Assembly: GCA_900544685.1 (NCBI GenBank) | Contig: UQWA01000008.1 | Location: 33,061 to 97,060, forward strand | Source of the DNA: an uncultured Lachnospiraceae bacterium | GTDB taxonomy: Bacteria; Bacillota; Clostridia; Lachnospirales; Lachnospiraceae | DNA: 64,000 bases | Reading direction: 5' to 3' | Shown here: positions 54,674 to 63,306 of the stretch, in pieces | Numbering within the stretch: the first letter of the stretch is position 1 | Layout: each line of letters begins with the position of its first letter | The notes under the pieces: model-generated | The model's database searches: none | Told to the model about the DNA's origin: nothing | What the model saw: only the letters and a program-made list of their open reading frames with translations | Position numbers and translations under genes: made by a program

Positions 54674-56005
54674 ATGACTACAGTATCGCAAATGTCAGAT
54701 GTTACAAGGGGTATGATTCTTCTGTGTCTGTACGGGATTTTTCTGCTTCAGTTTGGATGCATGATAACAGGTGTTTGGAAAAAAGAAAAACCGATACTTC
54801 GATATTGCCTGAGTATTTTAATGATAACAGGAATGGTATTGTTATCATTTCGAGACGTGAATCAAAAACTCTTTTTTAACAGATTATCAGATAAAAAGAT
54901 CATAGAGACAACAATCAGTCAGTTACCGATATGGGGCGTTTTGCTGACACTGTTAAGTTTGGCGATACTGACAGGTATAATGATCTGGCATCTGATTCAT
55001 TATGAAAGAAGTACACTGACAAAATCTGCTATAAAAGAAAGTGTAGAATGTCTTCCGATGGGACTTTGCTTTTTTACAGAACAGGGATTTATATTATTGT
55101 CTAATTGGAAAATGGAGCAGATATGTCGGGAGTTGACAGGAAAAGATCTTCAAAATGGCAATGTTTTCTGGGCCAGATTATCACGAGATCAGATAACGAA
55201 TCATGCAGAATCGGTGTGGTATGAACGAACACATTGTTTACGTATGAAAAATGGAGAAATTTGGTCTTTTGAAAAACAATTGCTGAAAATGGATACAAAA
55301 GACGTGTGGCAATTGACAGCTGTAAATATTTCAGAATTGTATCAGTTATCCCAACAATTAAAAAAAGAAAACAGCCAGCTTACAGAAATGAATCAGAGAC
55401 TGAGACAACATGGAGAAAATATGGATGCCTACGTGCGCAGTCGTGAAATTCTGGAAACCAAGATTCAGATTCACAAAGAAATGGGGCAGGCGCTGCTGGC
55501 ATCCAGAGCATATCTGACACAGACTGAATCTGTCATCGAAAAAGAAAGTGTACGAAAACGCTGGGAATATGTTGTTTTGCTTTTGAAAAAAGAAACTGAA
55601 ATTTCAGAAGGAAAAAATGAATGGAAACAATTTATAAAAACAGCAGAAGACGCAGGCGTGAAGATCATCGTACATGGGGATATTCCAACGGAAGAGAAGC
55701 AGCTGGAACTGTTAATGGCAGCAGCAGCTGAAGCACTGACGAATGCAGTACGTCATGGCGGAGCAGATCAGCTGCGGATAGAAATACAACACATAACTAA
55801 CTGGAACATATTTTTTACAAATAATGGAAAAAAACCGGAATCTATTGTGACAGAAGGCGGTGGACTTGGTTCTCTGCGTACTCGTCTTGAAGAAGTCGGT
55901 GGAAGTATGAATATTTTTACAAAACCAGAATTTGTTCTGGCAATCACTTTGCCGGAGAAAGGAATAGAATATGATACCAACTCAGGTACTGATTGTAGAA
56001 GATGA
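54674..56005 (+). CDS. Sensor histidine kinase
   Basis: 443 residues, three membrane helices (about 14-34, 43-60, 85-108), a PAS-like region (about 125-220), a long coiled coil (about 230-265) and a NarL/LytS-like kinase core: KIQIHKEMGQALL as H box, AAEALTNAVRHGG as N box, and GGGLGSLRTRLEEVGG as G box. ATG 54674 lies ten bases after GAGGAG; a TTG at 54668 is too close. It overlaps the response regulator by 35 bases, its cognate partner. Confidence 0.88.
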   Translation: MTTVSQMSDVTRGMILLCLYGIFLLQFGCMITGVWKKEKPILRYCLSILMITGMVLLSFRDVNQKLFFNRLSDKKIIETTISQLPIWGVLLTLLSLAILTGIMIWHLIHYERSTLTKSAIKESVECLPMGLCFFTEQGFILLSNWKMEQICRELTGKDLQNGNVFWARLSRDQITNHAESVWYERTHCLRMKNGEIWSFEKQLLKMDTKDVWQLTAVNISELYQLSQQLKKENSQLTEMNQRLRQHGENMDAYVRSREILETKIQIHKEMGQALLASRAYLTQTESVIEKESVRKRWEYVVLLLKKETEISEGKNEWKQFIKTAEDAGVKIIVHGDIPTEEKQLELLMAAAAEALTNAVRHGGADQLRIEIQHITNWNIFFTNNGKKPESIVTEGGGLGSLRTRLEEVGGSMNIFTKPEFVLAITLPEKGIEYDTNSGTDCRR

Positions 56006-56600
56006 TCCTATGACCAGAACACTTTTTGAAATTTATCTGAAAAACAGTGAACGGTATGTACTGGCAGGATCCATTGAAAGCGCATCTATGGCAGAATTGT
56101 ATTGTCTGACCAGACAGGTAGATTTAATTATTATGGATGTCTGTACGGCATTTCATGCAAGTGGTCTTATTGCTGCAGGAAAAATAAAGAAAAATCATCC
56201 AAGAATCAAAATTTTAATGGTGACCAGCCAACCGGAATGCGATTTCATTAACCGAGCAAAAGCTGCAGGAGTAGATAGTTTCTGGTATAAAGAACCTTCT
56301 TCTGAAGTGATTTTAGATTTGATTGACCGTACAATGAACGGGGAGCATATTTATCCTGACGGTACTCCAAACCGTAAGATCGGCGAGGCGCTCAGCACAG
56401 AATTTACAGAACAGGAGCTGAAAATTTTAAGAGAGCTGACCAGTGGAGATACGGATGAGGAAATTGCGGCAAATCTGCATTTATCTATTTGGACTGTGCG
56501 TAAATATGTAAAACAAATGTTGGAAAAGACACAATTTAAGTCACGTACTCAGCTCGCAGTAGCCGCAAGAGAAAGTGGTCTGGTTATCAAAGGTTATTAA
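55971..56600 (+). CDS. LuxR/NarL-type response regulator
   Basis: 209 residues. Receiver domain with VLIVEDDPMTR (acidic pocket), phospho-accepting Asp in LIIMDVCT, VTSQPE and conserved Lys in WYKEPSS; C-terminal HTH over about 140-205 (TEQELKILRELTSGDTDEEIAANLHLSIWTVRKYVKQMLEKTQFKSRTQLA). Likely controls the genes that follow. The gene overlaps the kinase gene, so they are produced together. Confidence 0.92.
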   Translation: MIPTQVLIVEDDPMTRTLFEIYLKNSERYVLAGSIESASMAELYCLTRQVDLIIMDVCTAFHASGLIAAGKIKKNHPRIKILMVTSQPECDFINRAKAAGVDSFWYKEPSSEVILDLIDRTMNGEHIYPDGTPNRKIGEALSTEFTEQELKILRELTSGDTDEEIAANLHLSIWTVRKYVKQMLEKTQFKSRTQLAVAARESGLVIKGY

Positions 56601-56632
56601 AGAATATTCCTGGTTGTGTATACTAATATTAG

Positions 56633-56663
56633 GATAGAAATTTCTATCAGTTTTTTTTATAAT
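56633..56663 (+). promoter_or_regulatory. Palindrome overlapping a -35 element; candidate operator and promoter
   Basis: GATAGAAATTTCTATC (56633-56648) is a perfect 16-bp palindrome. TATAAT (56658-56663) follows, and TAGAAA, 17 bases upstream inside the palindrome, fits a weak -35 (four of six). A palindrome at a weak -35 next to a response regulator gene is a plausible binding site (inference). The T tract at 56651-56658 also makes it a weak terminator candidate for the regulator. Confidence 0.5.
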
Positions 56664-56692
56664 AAAGAAAAAAGTCCAGGGAGGTGTAAGGT

Positions 56693-57547
56693 ATGGGTTT
56701 TTTAGGAAAATTATTTGAAAAAAAGGTATGTGATATTTGTGGCGGCGAAATTGGAATGTTGGGAAACAGAAAACTGGATGATGGAAATCTGTGTAAAAAT
56801 TGTGCCAAAGAACTTTCACCATGGTTTTCCGATCGCAGACACAGTACAGTGGAAGAAATTCGTCAGCAGTTAGCTTATCGAGATGACAATAAGAAAAAAG
56901 TACAGATGTTCCAGATCACCAGAGATTTTAAAGGCAGCAATGCACATATATTTATTGATGATCAACACGGATGGTTTACCATTGCATCCAGGATCAATGT
57001 GGAAAATAATCCGGATGTTCTGGAATTATCTCAGATCACAAGCTGCCGTCTGGATGTGGAACAGGAACGTACAGAGGAATTCTATGAGGATAAAGAAGGA
57101 AATGAACAGAGCTATGATCCACCAAGATACAACTATTCTTATGACTATAAAATAGAAATCGGTGTTCGCGCTCCATGGTTCAATGAAATGAGAATGTCTC
57201 TGAATACATTTTCTATCCCGGAACATGACAGGGGACGAATTCTCGACACAGAAAATCTGGGAAATCAGATTGTAGCCGCACTGACACAATGCCAGCAGCC
57301 TGGAAATATGGGAATGACCGGAAGACAAATGGATGACATTGGTCAGCAGACATACCAGCAGCCAATGGGACAACAACCGATGTACCAGCAGATGGGGCAG
57401 CCAGGTTGTCAACCTCAGATGGATACTCAGCCAGCTGCAAGAATCAAATGTGACAAATGTGGATGGACACCAACAGATATGACCAATATCCCGAAGTTCT
57501 GCCCATTCTGCGGAGATCCAATCGACTGGAATGATCAGGTTTTGTAA
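56693..57547 (+). CDS. DUF4428 protein with C-terminal zinc ribbon
   Basis: 284 residues, cytosolic. N-terminal zinc-binding DUF4428 ([12 protein letters not shown] and [10 protein letters not shown]4), a middle beta-rich domain (about 68-200; [21 protein letters not shown]), a Gln/Met-rich linker ([16 protein letters not shown], about 222-245) and a C-terminal ribbon with CDKCGW and [10 protein letters not shown]. The middle domain may be GRAM/PH-like (inference). AGGGAGGTG precedes ATG. First of five genes after the regulators. Confidence 0.82.
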   Translation: MGFLGKLFEKKVCDICGGEIGMLGNRKLDDGNLCKNCAKELSPWFSDRRHSTVEEIRQQLAYRDDNKKKVQMFQITRDFKGSNAHIFIDDQHGWFTIASRINVENNPDVLELSQITSCRLDVEQERTEEFYEDKEGNEQSYDPPRYNYSYDYKIEIGVRAPWFNEMRMSLNTFSIPEHDRGRILDTENLGNQIVAALTQCQQPGNMGMTGRQMDDIGQQTYQQPMGQQPMYQQMGQPGCQPQMDTQPAARIKCDKCGWTPTDMTNIPKFCPFCGDPIDWNDQVL

Positions 57548-57594
57548 TGTATCAAAAATTAACAGATAGAATCAAAAGGATGAGGTGATGAAAT

Positions 57595-58686
57595 ATGGCA
57601 GATACAATGGAATATAAGTGTCCATCCTGCGGTGGTTCAATGGAGTTTGACAGTAAAACCCAGAAATTGAAATGTCCATTTTGTGCTACGGAAGTGGGAA
57701 TAGAGGAATGGGAGGATGTTCAGGAAGAACAGGCAGGTATGCAGCAGGGGGATACCTGCTGGGAAGCTATGGGAGGCGATTCTTCCTGGACTCGTGAAGA
57801 AACAGCAAACATGGCTGTCTATTCCTGCCAGTCTTGTGGCGGAGAGATTGTCGCAGATAAAACGACAGGTGCAACTGCCTGCCCATACTGTGGAAACCAG
57901 GTGGTTATTAAAGGTACATTTTCAGGTGACCTGAAACCGGATTATATCATACCGTTCAAACTGGATAAAAAAGCGGCAAAAGCAGCCTATAAAAAACATC
58001 TTACAAAGAAAAAATTCTTGCCTGGGATTTTTGCAAAAGAGAATCATATCGATGAAATCAAAGGTGTGTATGTACCGTTCTGGCTGTTTGATACGAAAGT
58101 CCATGCAGATGTGAACTATGAAGCAGAAAAAGTGAAAGTCTGGACATCCGGTGATACAGAATATACCGAAAGGGCAACTTATGATTTGGGAAGAAGCGGA
58201 TCGCTGTCATTCGAGCACCTTCCGGTAGACTGCTCCAGAAAAATGGATGACAAACTGATGGAATCTATTGAACCTTATCAGTTTCAGGATGCCGTTCCAT
58301 TTAAGGCAGCTTATTTGTCTGGATATATGGCCGACCGATACGATGTTGAAATGACAGAAGGGCGAAAACGAGCAGAAGAAAGAATCAAACGAAGTGCAGA
58401 AGAAGCGTTAAAACCTGGAATTTCAAAATATGATTCTGTAGAAACCAAATCCAGTGATGTACATATTGTCGATGCCAGATACTGGTATGTGTTGTATCCG
58501 GTATGGATTCTAAATACAACATGGCAAAAAAATCAATATATTTTTGCCATGAATGGGCAAACTGGAAAAATGGTAGGAGATCTGCCTTTTGACAGAGGCG
58601 CATTCTGGAAATATGTGGCAACCAGAGGCGTTGCAATCGGAGCTGTACTGTATGCACTCATGTGGATGATTATATATATGGTATAG
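57595..58686 (+). CDS. Zinc-ribbon membrane protein
   Basis: 363 residues. Two ribbons in tandem: YKCPSCGGSM with LKCPFCATEV (about 7-40) and YSCQSCGGEI with TACPYCGNQVV (about 76-104), a large conserved cytosolic or exposed domain with PDYIIPFKLDKKAAKAAYKKHL (about 120-141), GVYVPFWLFDTKVHADVNYEAE, then YWYVLYPVWILNT and one C-terminal helix (about 344-361). Members lie near membrane-stress-type genes in Firmicutes. GAGGTGATG precedes ATG. Function unknown. Confidence 0.82.
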   Translation: MADTMEYKCPSCGGSMEFDSKTQKLKCPFCATEVGIEEWEDVQEEQAGMQQGDTCWEAMGGDSSWTREETANMAVYSCQSCGGEIVADKTTGATACPYCGNQVVIKGTFSGDLKPDYIIPFKLDKKAAKAAYKKHLTKKKFLPGIFAKENHIDEIKGVYVPFWLFDTKVHADVNYEAEKVKVWTSGDTEYTERATYDLGRSGSLSFEHLPVDCSRKMDDKLMESIEPYQFQDAVPFKAAYLSGYMADRYDVEMTEGRKRAEERIKRSAEEALKPGISKYDSVETKSSDVHIVDARYWYVLYPVWILNTTWQKNQYIFAMNGQTGKMVGDLPFDRGAFWKYVATRGVAIGAVLYALMWMIIYMV

Positions 58687-58698
58687 GAGGGCAGACAG

Positions 58699-59565
58699 AT
58701 GAAAAAAACTATTTCAAAAATAAAGCTCTTATTGTCGATGGCACTGATGTTGACGATAATATCCGGAAGATTTGTAGGTGCAAATGCCATGTTTTCGGAC
58801 ACACAGTCAACACCTCAGAAAGAAGTATCGTCTTATGAACGTCTGAAAGATGAGACAGGTCTTTTAAGTGAAGATGAAGCAGACAGTCTGTTGGCGCAGC
58901 TGGATGAAATCAGTGAACGGCAGAGTTGTGATGTCATTGTCGTAACGGTGGCATCTCTGGATGGCAAAACAGCCGAAAGCTATGCAGATGATTATTTCGA
59001 TTTCAACGGTTATGGACTGGGTCAGGACAGAGACGGAATACTTTTGCTTCTGTCAATGGAAGACCGTGATTGGGCAATTAGTACTCACGGTTTTGCGATT
59101 ACAGCCTTTACCGATGCGGGACAGGACTATATGACGGATCATTTTTTATCTTATATTAGTGATGGAGAGTATGCACAGGGTTTTCAGAAATATGCAGAAT
59201 TATGTGATCAGTTTCTGACTCAGGCGAAAGCCGGAGAACCCTATGATGTAGATAATCTTCCCAAAGGTTCCGTGGCTTTTGTCTGGCTCCCAATAGATAT
59301 TGTCATTGGCTGTATCATTGCTTTTTTCAGGGCACAGGGCAAGAAGAAGAGTCTGAAGACAGTAAGAAAAAAAGTAAGTGCAAGAGATTATATTGTACAG
59401 GGAAGTCTGAAAGTCAGAACCGGCAGAGAAATTCTGCTTAACCGTGTAGTTTCATCCAGAGATATCTCAAGATCGGATAGCGATTCTTCTGGTTCCAGTG
59501 GCGGAAGCAGTACTCACACCAGCTCGTCCGGGGAAACTCATGGAGGATCCAGTGGAAAATTTTAA
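58699..59565 (+). CDS. Secreted TPM-domain protein
   Basis: 288 residues. Signal peptide (about 1-29), a TPM (TLP18.3/Psb32/MOLO-1) domain at about 46-170 with LKDETGLLSEDEADSLLAQLDEISERQSCDVIVVTV and GLGQDRDGILLLLSMEDRDWAISTHG, a membrane helix (about 192-212), a short basic segment and a Gly/Ser-rich tail ending GGSSGKF. The outside TPM domain and inside tail fit an envelope quality or sensing role. It starts 12 bases after the zinc-ribbon gene. Confidence 0.88.
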   Translation: MKKTISKIKLLLSMALMLTIISGRFVGANAMFSDTQSTPQKEVSSYERLKDETGLLSEDEADSLLAQLDEISERQSCDVIVVTVASLDGKTAESYADDYFDFNGYGLGQDRDGILLLLSMEDRDWAISTHGFAITAFTDAGQDYMTDHFLSYISDGEYAQGFQKYAELCDQFLTQAKAGEPYDVDNLPKGSVAFVWLPIDIVIGCIIAFFRAQGKKKSLKTVRKKVSARDYIVQGSLKVRTGREILLNRVVSSRDISRSDSDSSGSSGGSSTHTSSSGETHGGSSGKF

Positions 59566-59590
59566 TGTAACTGAGGAGAAAGTATAAAAA

Positions 59591-60103
59591 ATGAATCCAT
59601 ATCTTGGAAACAATGCAAAAAAAGTGAAACTATCATCCTATATAATCAGCATTTTCTGCGTGCTATGCGTAGCTGCATCTGCTCAGGTTGTGAAAAAAGA
59701 TATCTGTACTGGAGAGGAACTGACCGGCATCATAGCAGGTCTTGTGCTTATGGGACTATTTCTGTGGCCAATTCTTCGTACCGTTCGTAAATTCATAAGC
59801 TATCGGAGAACACAGAAGATCGCAGGATGGTTATCTTATTATGAAGAAGAGGAGGTCAGTTTTCAGAAACTGGAGACGGAACTTGGTCGTAATGTACCTG
59901 CACAGATAAAATATCTGGTTCGGAAGGGATATCTGCAGAACCTGAAGATAGATATGGAGAAAAAATGCATAGAGATTATGGCACCGAACAAACAGGTAGA
60001 AGAACAGATTTATCAGGATCGGATTTGTCCATACTGTGGAGCAAAAAACAGAACGATAAAAGGTCGTGTAAGTACCTGCGAGTTTTGCGGACAGAAGATT
60101 TAA
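59591..60103 (+). CDS. Small membrane protein with C-terminal zinc ribbon
   Basis: 170 residues. Two N-terminal helices (about 12-32 and 43-62), a helical cytosolic part with ELGRNVPAQIKYLVRKGYLQNL (winged-helix-like, inference) and a C-terminal ribbon CPYCGAKN with CEFCGQKI. It follows the TPM gene by 25 bases and the LRR gene starts 66 bases after it. Third zinc-ribbon protein in this run. Confidence 0.78.
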   Translation: MNPYLGNNAKKVKLSSYIISIFCVLCVAASAQVVKKDICTGEELTGIIAGLVLMGLFLWPILRTVRKFISYRRTQKIAGWLSYYEEEEVSFQKLETELGRNVPAQIKYLVRKGYLQNLKIDMEKKCIEIMAPNKQVEEQIYQDRICPYCGAKNRTIKGRVSTCEFCGQKI

Positions 60104-60169
60104 CAGATGTAGAGTTCTCTCACCACTAAACAAAATGCAGGGAATTTTAATGAAGAAGGGAGGAGGCGT

Positions 60170-63091
60170 ATGATGAAAAAAACATGCTGGTTGTTTATGA
60201 TACTGATATTGCTGTCAGGAGTGTGTGTATCGGCAGAAGAAGAAACCATCTGGAACTTTGACAGCGAAGCGTATACATTGCGGGAATATATGGGTACAGA
60301 CACGAATGTAGTGGTTCCGGATACACTGGATGGAGTACCCGTCAAAGTACTGTATATGAGTTGTCTGGGAAGTTCAGATACGCTTACCTCTGTGGTTCTG
60401 CCGGATAGTGTGACAGTACTTCGAAACGGTGCTTTAAGCTTCTGTGAGAATCTGACACAGATTACGTTATCCGAGAATCTGATCAGTATTGGGCGTGGGT
60501 GTCTTGGCAGTAACCATGCGATGACAGAGATCACCATACCGGCATCTGTCTGTTATATGAGAGGAGATGCGCTCGGTTTCTGCTTTAATATGCAAAAGAT
60601 TGTATTTGAAGGAGCCTGCCCTGTATTCTACTCACAAGCCTTGCGTGCACTTCCGGATGATGTGGTAGTTTATGTACCGGATGATCAGCTGGAAGCATAC
60701 AAGAAGGTGTTTGAAGAGAACGATCTGCAGCTGGAGATTCAGCCAAGTGGAAAGCCGGCTGTGCTGCACACCCCTGATGAATACCTGGATACAGAAAATC
60801 TGATCTTCGACCCGGAAACAGGAACGATTACCGGTTATGAGGGAACAAATGCAAGACTGACGATTCCGGAAACAATTGACGGAGTGCCGGTAAAGTCAAT
60901 TGGAAAAAGAGCATTTGCTTTTCATGATATTCTGTCGTATCTGACACTTCCGGAAGGCCTGGAAGAAATAGAAGACGAAGCCTTCACAGATGTACAGACT
61001 TTGTATTATGTGGAGTTTCCATCTACCTTAAAAAGAATTGGTGATTATGCATTCAGGGGCTATGGCGGAGATGATTTGAATTTGCCGGAAGGTCTGGAAT
61101 ATATTGGAGAAGGAGCTTTCATTTATACATGTCCGACGCAGGATCTGATCATTCCGGAAGGAGTAAAAGAAATTGGTCCGTCTGCATTTGCTTCGATGGT
61201 ATGGACATCGAATGTATTTCTTCCATCTACACTGGAGAAGCTGGATGAAGAATGTTTTAAGAATGCCAGTCTGACATATGTTTATATGGATGGTACGACT
61301 CTGCCGGAGATTGCAGATACTGCCTTTGCAGAATGCAGCAATCTGAGAGATATTGACCTGAATGAACACTGTACCAGACAGCAGATGCTGGATGTACAGG
61401 AGATTGTGGATGCGCAGGGGCTGGAATGCCGGGTATGGAGAAATCAGAACACAGAAACGGTGGCTGCGCATTTTTCCACAGTAGAAAATCCAGATGATCC
61501 GAATACACTATATATCAGTGGATATGAGGAAGATCTGCCTAAGGTACGCAGTTACGGTACTTATTCAGACGATGAGAAGGAATGGAAAATTACAGGAGTT
61601 GCAGACGGTGCGTTGAAAGGCGACCAAACGATTACTTATTTTGCAGTCAATCATAATGATCTGTTTACTTATATTGGAAAAGAGGCATTTGCAGAAAGTA
61701 TTGTGGAGCATGTGGATCTGTTTGATTCTGTGACTACCATTGGTGCAGAAGCTTTCCGAGACTGTACAGAGTTGAAGGAGATCACGATTCCGGCATCTGT
61801 GACAGAGATTGGAGAAAATGCTTTTGCAGGATGCAGCGGCCTGACGCAGGTGAATATTTTATGCGATGTAGGATTGCTTCCGGAAGGAGCTTTTGCCGGA
61901 TGTGAAAATCTTACAGAGGCTACTGTGATGACAGGCAGTATTCCGGCACGGCTTTTTGAAGGATCAGGACTTACGACTCTGCACATGGGAGACGGTGTGA
62001 CGGCTATTGGTGCAAGAGCATTTGCAGGAACTTCACTGAATGAATTTATTATACCAACGCATATTCCAGTTAACGGAGAATCACTGGAAGGTGTCAGTCC
62101 GGAGTGTATCAGGATCAGTGCCGATGCAACGGATGAGCAGGTGGCAGAATGGGCAGCAGTATTAGATTATCCATGGTATGACACTCTGCACAGAGTCGGA
62201 GAAGAATCGTCGTTAATAAAAATGCCATATGAACCATTGGCAGAAGACAACTTTGAATTTGATCCGGATACCAGAACGATTACAGCATATACCGGAACAG
62301 CAGTGGATGTGATTATACCGCGCACGATTGGTGGAGTGCCGGTAGAAAATATTTCCTATAATGCGTTTGAATGTGCCAGAGATTATCTCACTTCAGAGAT
62401 GGCAACGTATCAGGAAGAGGGCGACTGGATTCCAATGCGCTGTCTGATCCTGCCGGAAACACTGAAATCCATAGAAGATAGTGCTTTTATGGACTGCCAC
62501 GATCTGGAAACCGTCATCTGCTATGCACCATTGGAAAATACCAATAACGGTGTATTCCAGGAATTACAGGGACTGAAAACAGTGATCTTTGTAAATGGCG
62601 TTCGCCAGATGGATAATTATCTGTTTAATTACTGTAAGAACCTGAAGACAGTATGGTGCAAGAATCAGGTGGACCGTATCGGAATGCAGTGTTTCGGAGT
62701 AACTGGTCTGGAACAGATTTGTGTGAATGCAAAGGATATTGATTACAGTGCTTTTATCGGATCTGAGTCATTGAAAGAAATTCATATTCGCAGTGGAGTG
62801 GAGCGTTTGAATCTGACAGCATTTGGAATGCTGTCAGGAATCGAAACCATCTGTCTGGAAGGGATAGATCCAAATGTATTGGAAACAGACTGGGTAAACT
62901 TAGAGAACAGCAGTGTTACCATTCTGGTACCGGAAGAGACTACAGATGAACAGATGCAGCTTCTGGCACAGAAGTTCCAGGGATCTGCGATTATTACAGA
63001 TGCGTCCCAGGTAAAGAGAGGTACCTGTCAGATGCCGGAAAATCCAATGCCGGATATCGCAGAGATACTCAGTGCCTATGGACTTTCCTGA
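60170..63091 (+). CDS. Large secreted BspA-like leucine-rich-repeat protein
   Basis: 973 residues. Signal peptide (MMKKTCWLFMILILLSGVCVSA, about 1-22). The rest is LRR_5-type repeats such as EITIPASVTEIGENAFAGCSGLTQV, LTLPEGLEEIEDEAFTDVQ and LILPETLKSIEDSAFMDCHDL. A longer unit (FDPxTxTIxxYxGT, then IPxTIxGVPV) recurs near residues 27, 213 and 697, splitting the protein into three blocks. No LPXTG or membrane anchor is seen. BspA-type proteins bind host proteins or glycans. AGGAGGCGT precedes ATG 60170. Confidence 0.9.
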   Translation: MMKKTCWLFMILILLSGVCVSAEEETIWNFDSEAYTLREYMGTDTNVVVPDTLDGVPVKVLYMSCLGSSDTLTSVVLPDSVTVLRNGALSFCENLTQITLSENLISIGRGCLGSNHAMTEITIPASVCYMRGDALGFCFNMQKIVFEGACPVFYSQALRALPDDVVVYVPDDQLEAYKKVFEENDLQLEIQPSGKPAVLHTPDEYLDTENLIFDPETGTITGYEGTNARLTIPETIDGVPVKSIGKRAFAFHDILSYLTLPEGLEEIEDEAFTDVQTLYYVEFPSTLKRIGDYAFRGYGGDDLNLPEGLEYIGEGAFIYTCPTQDLIIPEGVKEIGPSAFASMVWTSNVFLPSTLEKLDEECFKNASLTYVYMDGTTLPEIADTAFAECSNLRDIDLNEHCTRQQMLDVQEIVDAQGLECRVWRNQNTETVAAHFSTVENPDDPNTLYISGYEEDLPKVRSYGTYSDDEKEWKITGVADGALKGDQTITYFAVNHNDLFTYIGKEAFAESIVEHVDLFDSVTTIGAEAFRDCTELKEITIPASVTEIGENAFAGCSGLTQVNILCDVGLLPEGAFAGCENLTEATVMTGSIPARLFEGSGLTTLHMGDGVTAIGARAFAGTSLNEFIIPTHIPVNGESLEGVSPECIRISADATDEQVAEWAAVLDYPWYDTLHRVGEESSLIKMPYEPLAEDNFEFDPDTRTITAYTGTAVDVIIPRTIGGVPVENISYNAFECARDYLTSEMATYQEEGDWIPMRCLILPETLKSIEDSAFMDCHDLETVICYAPLENTNNGVFQELQGLKTVIFVNGVRQMDNYLFNYCKNLKTVWCKNQVDRIGMQCFGVTGLEQICVNAKDIDYSAFIGSESLKEIHIRSGVERLNLTAFGMLSGIETICLEGIDPNVLETDWVNLENSSVTILVPEETTDEQMQLLAQKFQGSAIITDASQVKRGTCQMPENPMPDIAEILSAYGLS

Positions 63092-63126
63092 CGGAATATG
63101 ACGGATCATTCATAAAACGGTAATAC

Positions 63127-63161
63127 CTGCTGCCAGATAAAAGAAATCTCTCTGGCAGCAG
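63127..63161. terminator. Hairpin after the LRR gene
   Basis: CTGCTGCCAGA (63127-63137) and TCTGGCAGCAG (63151-63161) are a perfect 11-bp inverted repeat. An A-rich tract rather than T follows on the plus strand, so termination is likely but not typical. Confidence 0.6.
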
Positions 63162-63306
63162 AAAATAAAAAATATATTTCATCATTAGCCTGCAAATAAA
63201 AAGTCAAGGCTAAATTGAAAGAACATTGAAAATTTTATACAGGTTGAAATTGGGTATCAAAATAAGACCATCACACCAGTGCTGGTCTGAAAATATTAGT
63301 GGATAA
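63162..63306 (-). other. Non-coding stretch downstream of the IS110 transposase
   Basis: No reading frame is seen. AGACCA (63265-63270) and TGGTCT (63283-63288) form a 6-bp hairpin with a 12-base loop. In IS110-type elements non-coding ends can encode a bridge RNA; whether this end does so cannot be told. The element boundary on this side is not identified. Confidence 0.4.

Noticed and set aside
60170..63091. Tandem DNA repeats or CRISPR-like spacing in the LRR gene
   Set aside because: Repeats are at protein level only (degenerate LRR_5 units); there are no identical direct DNA repeats with unique spacers.
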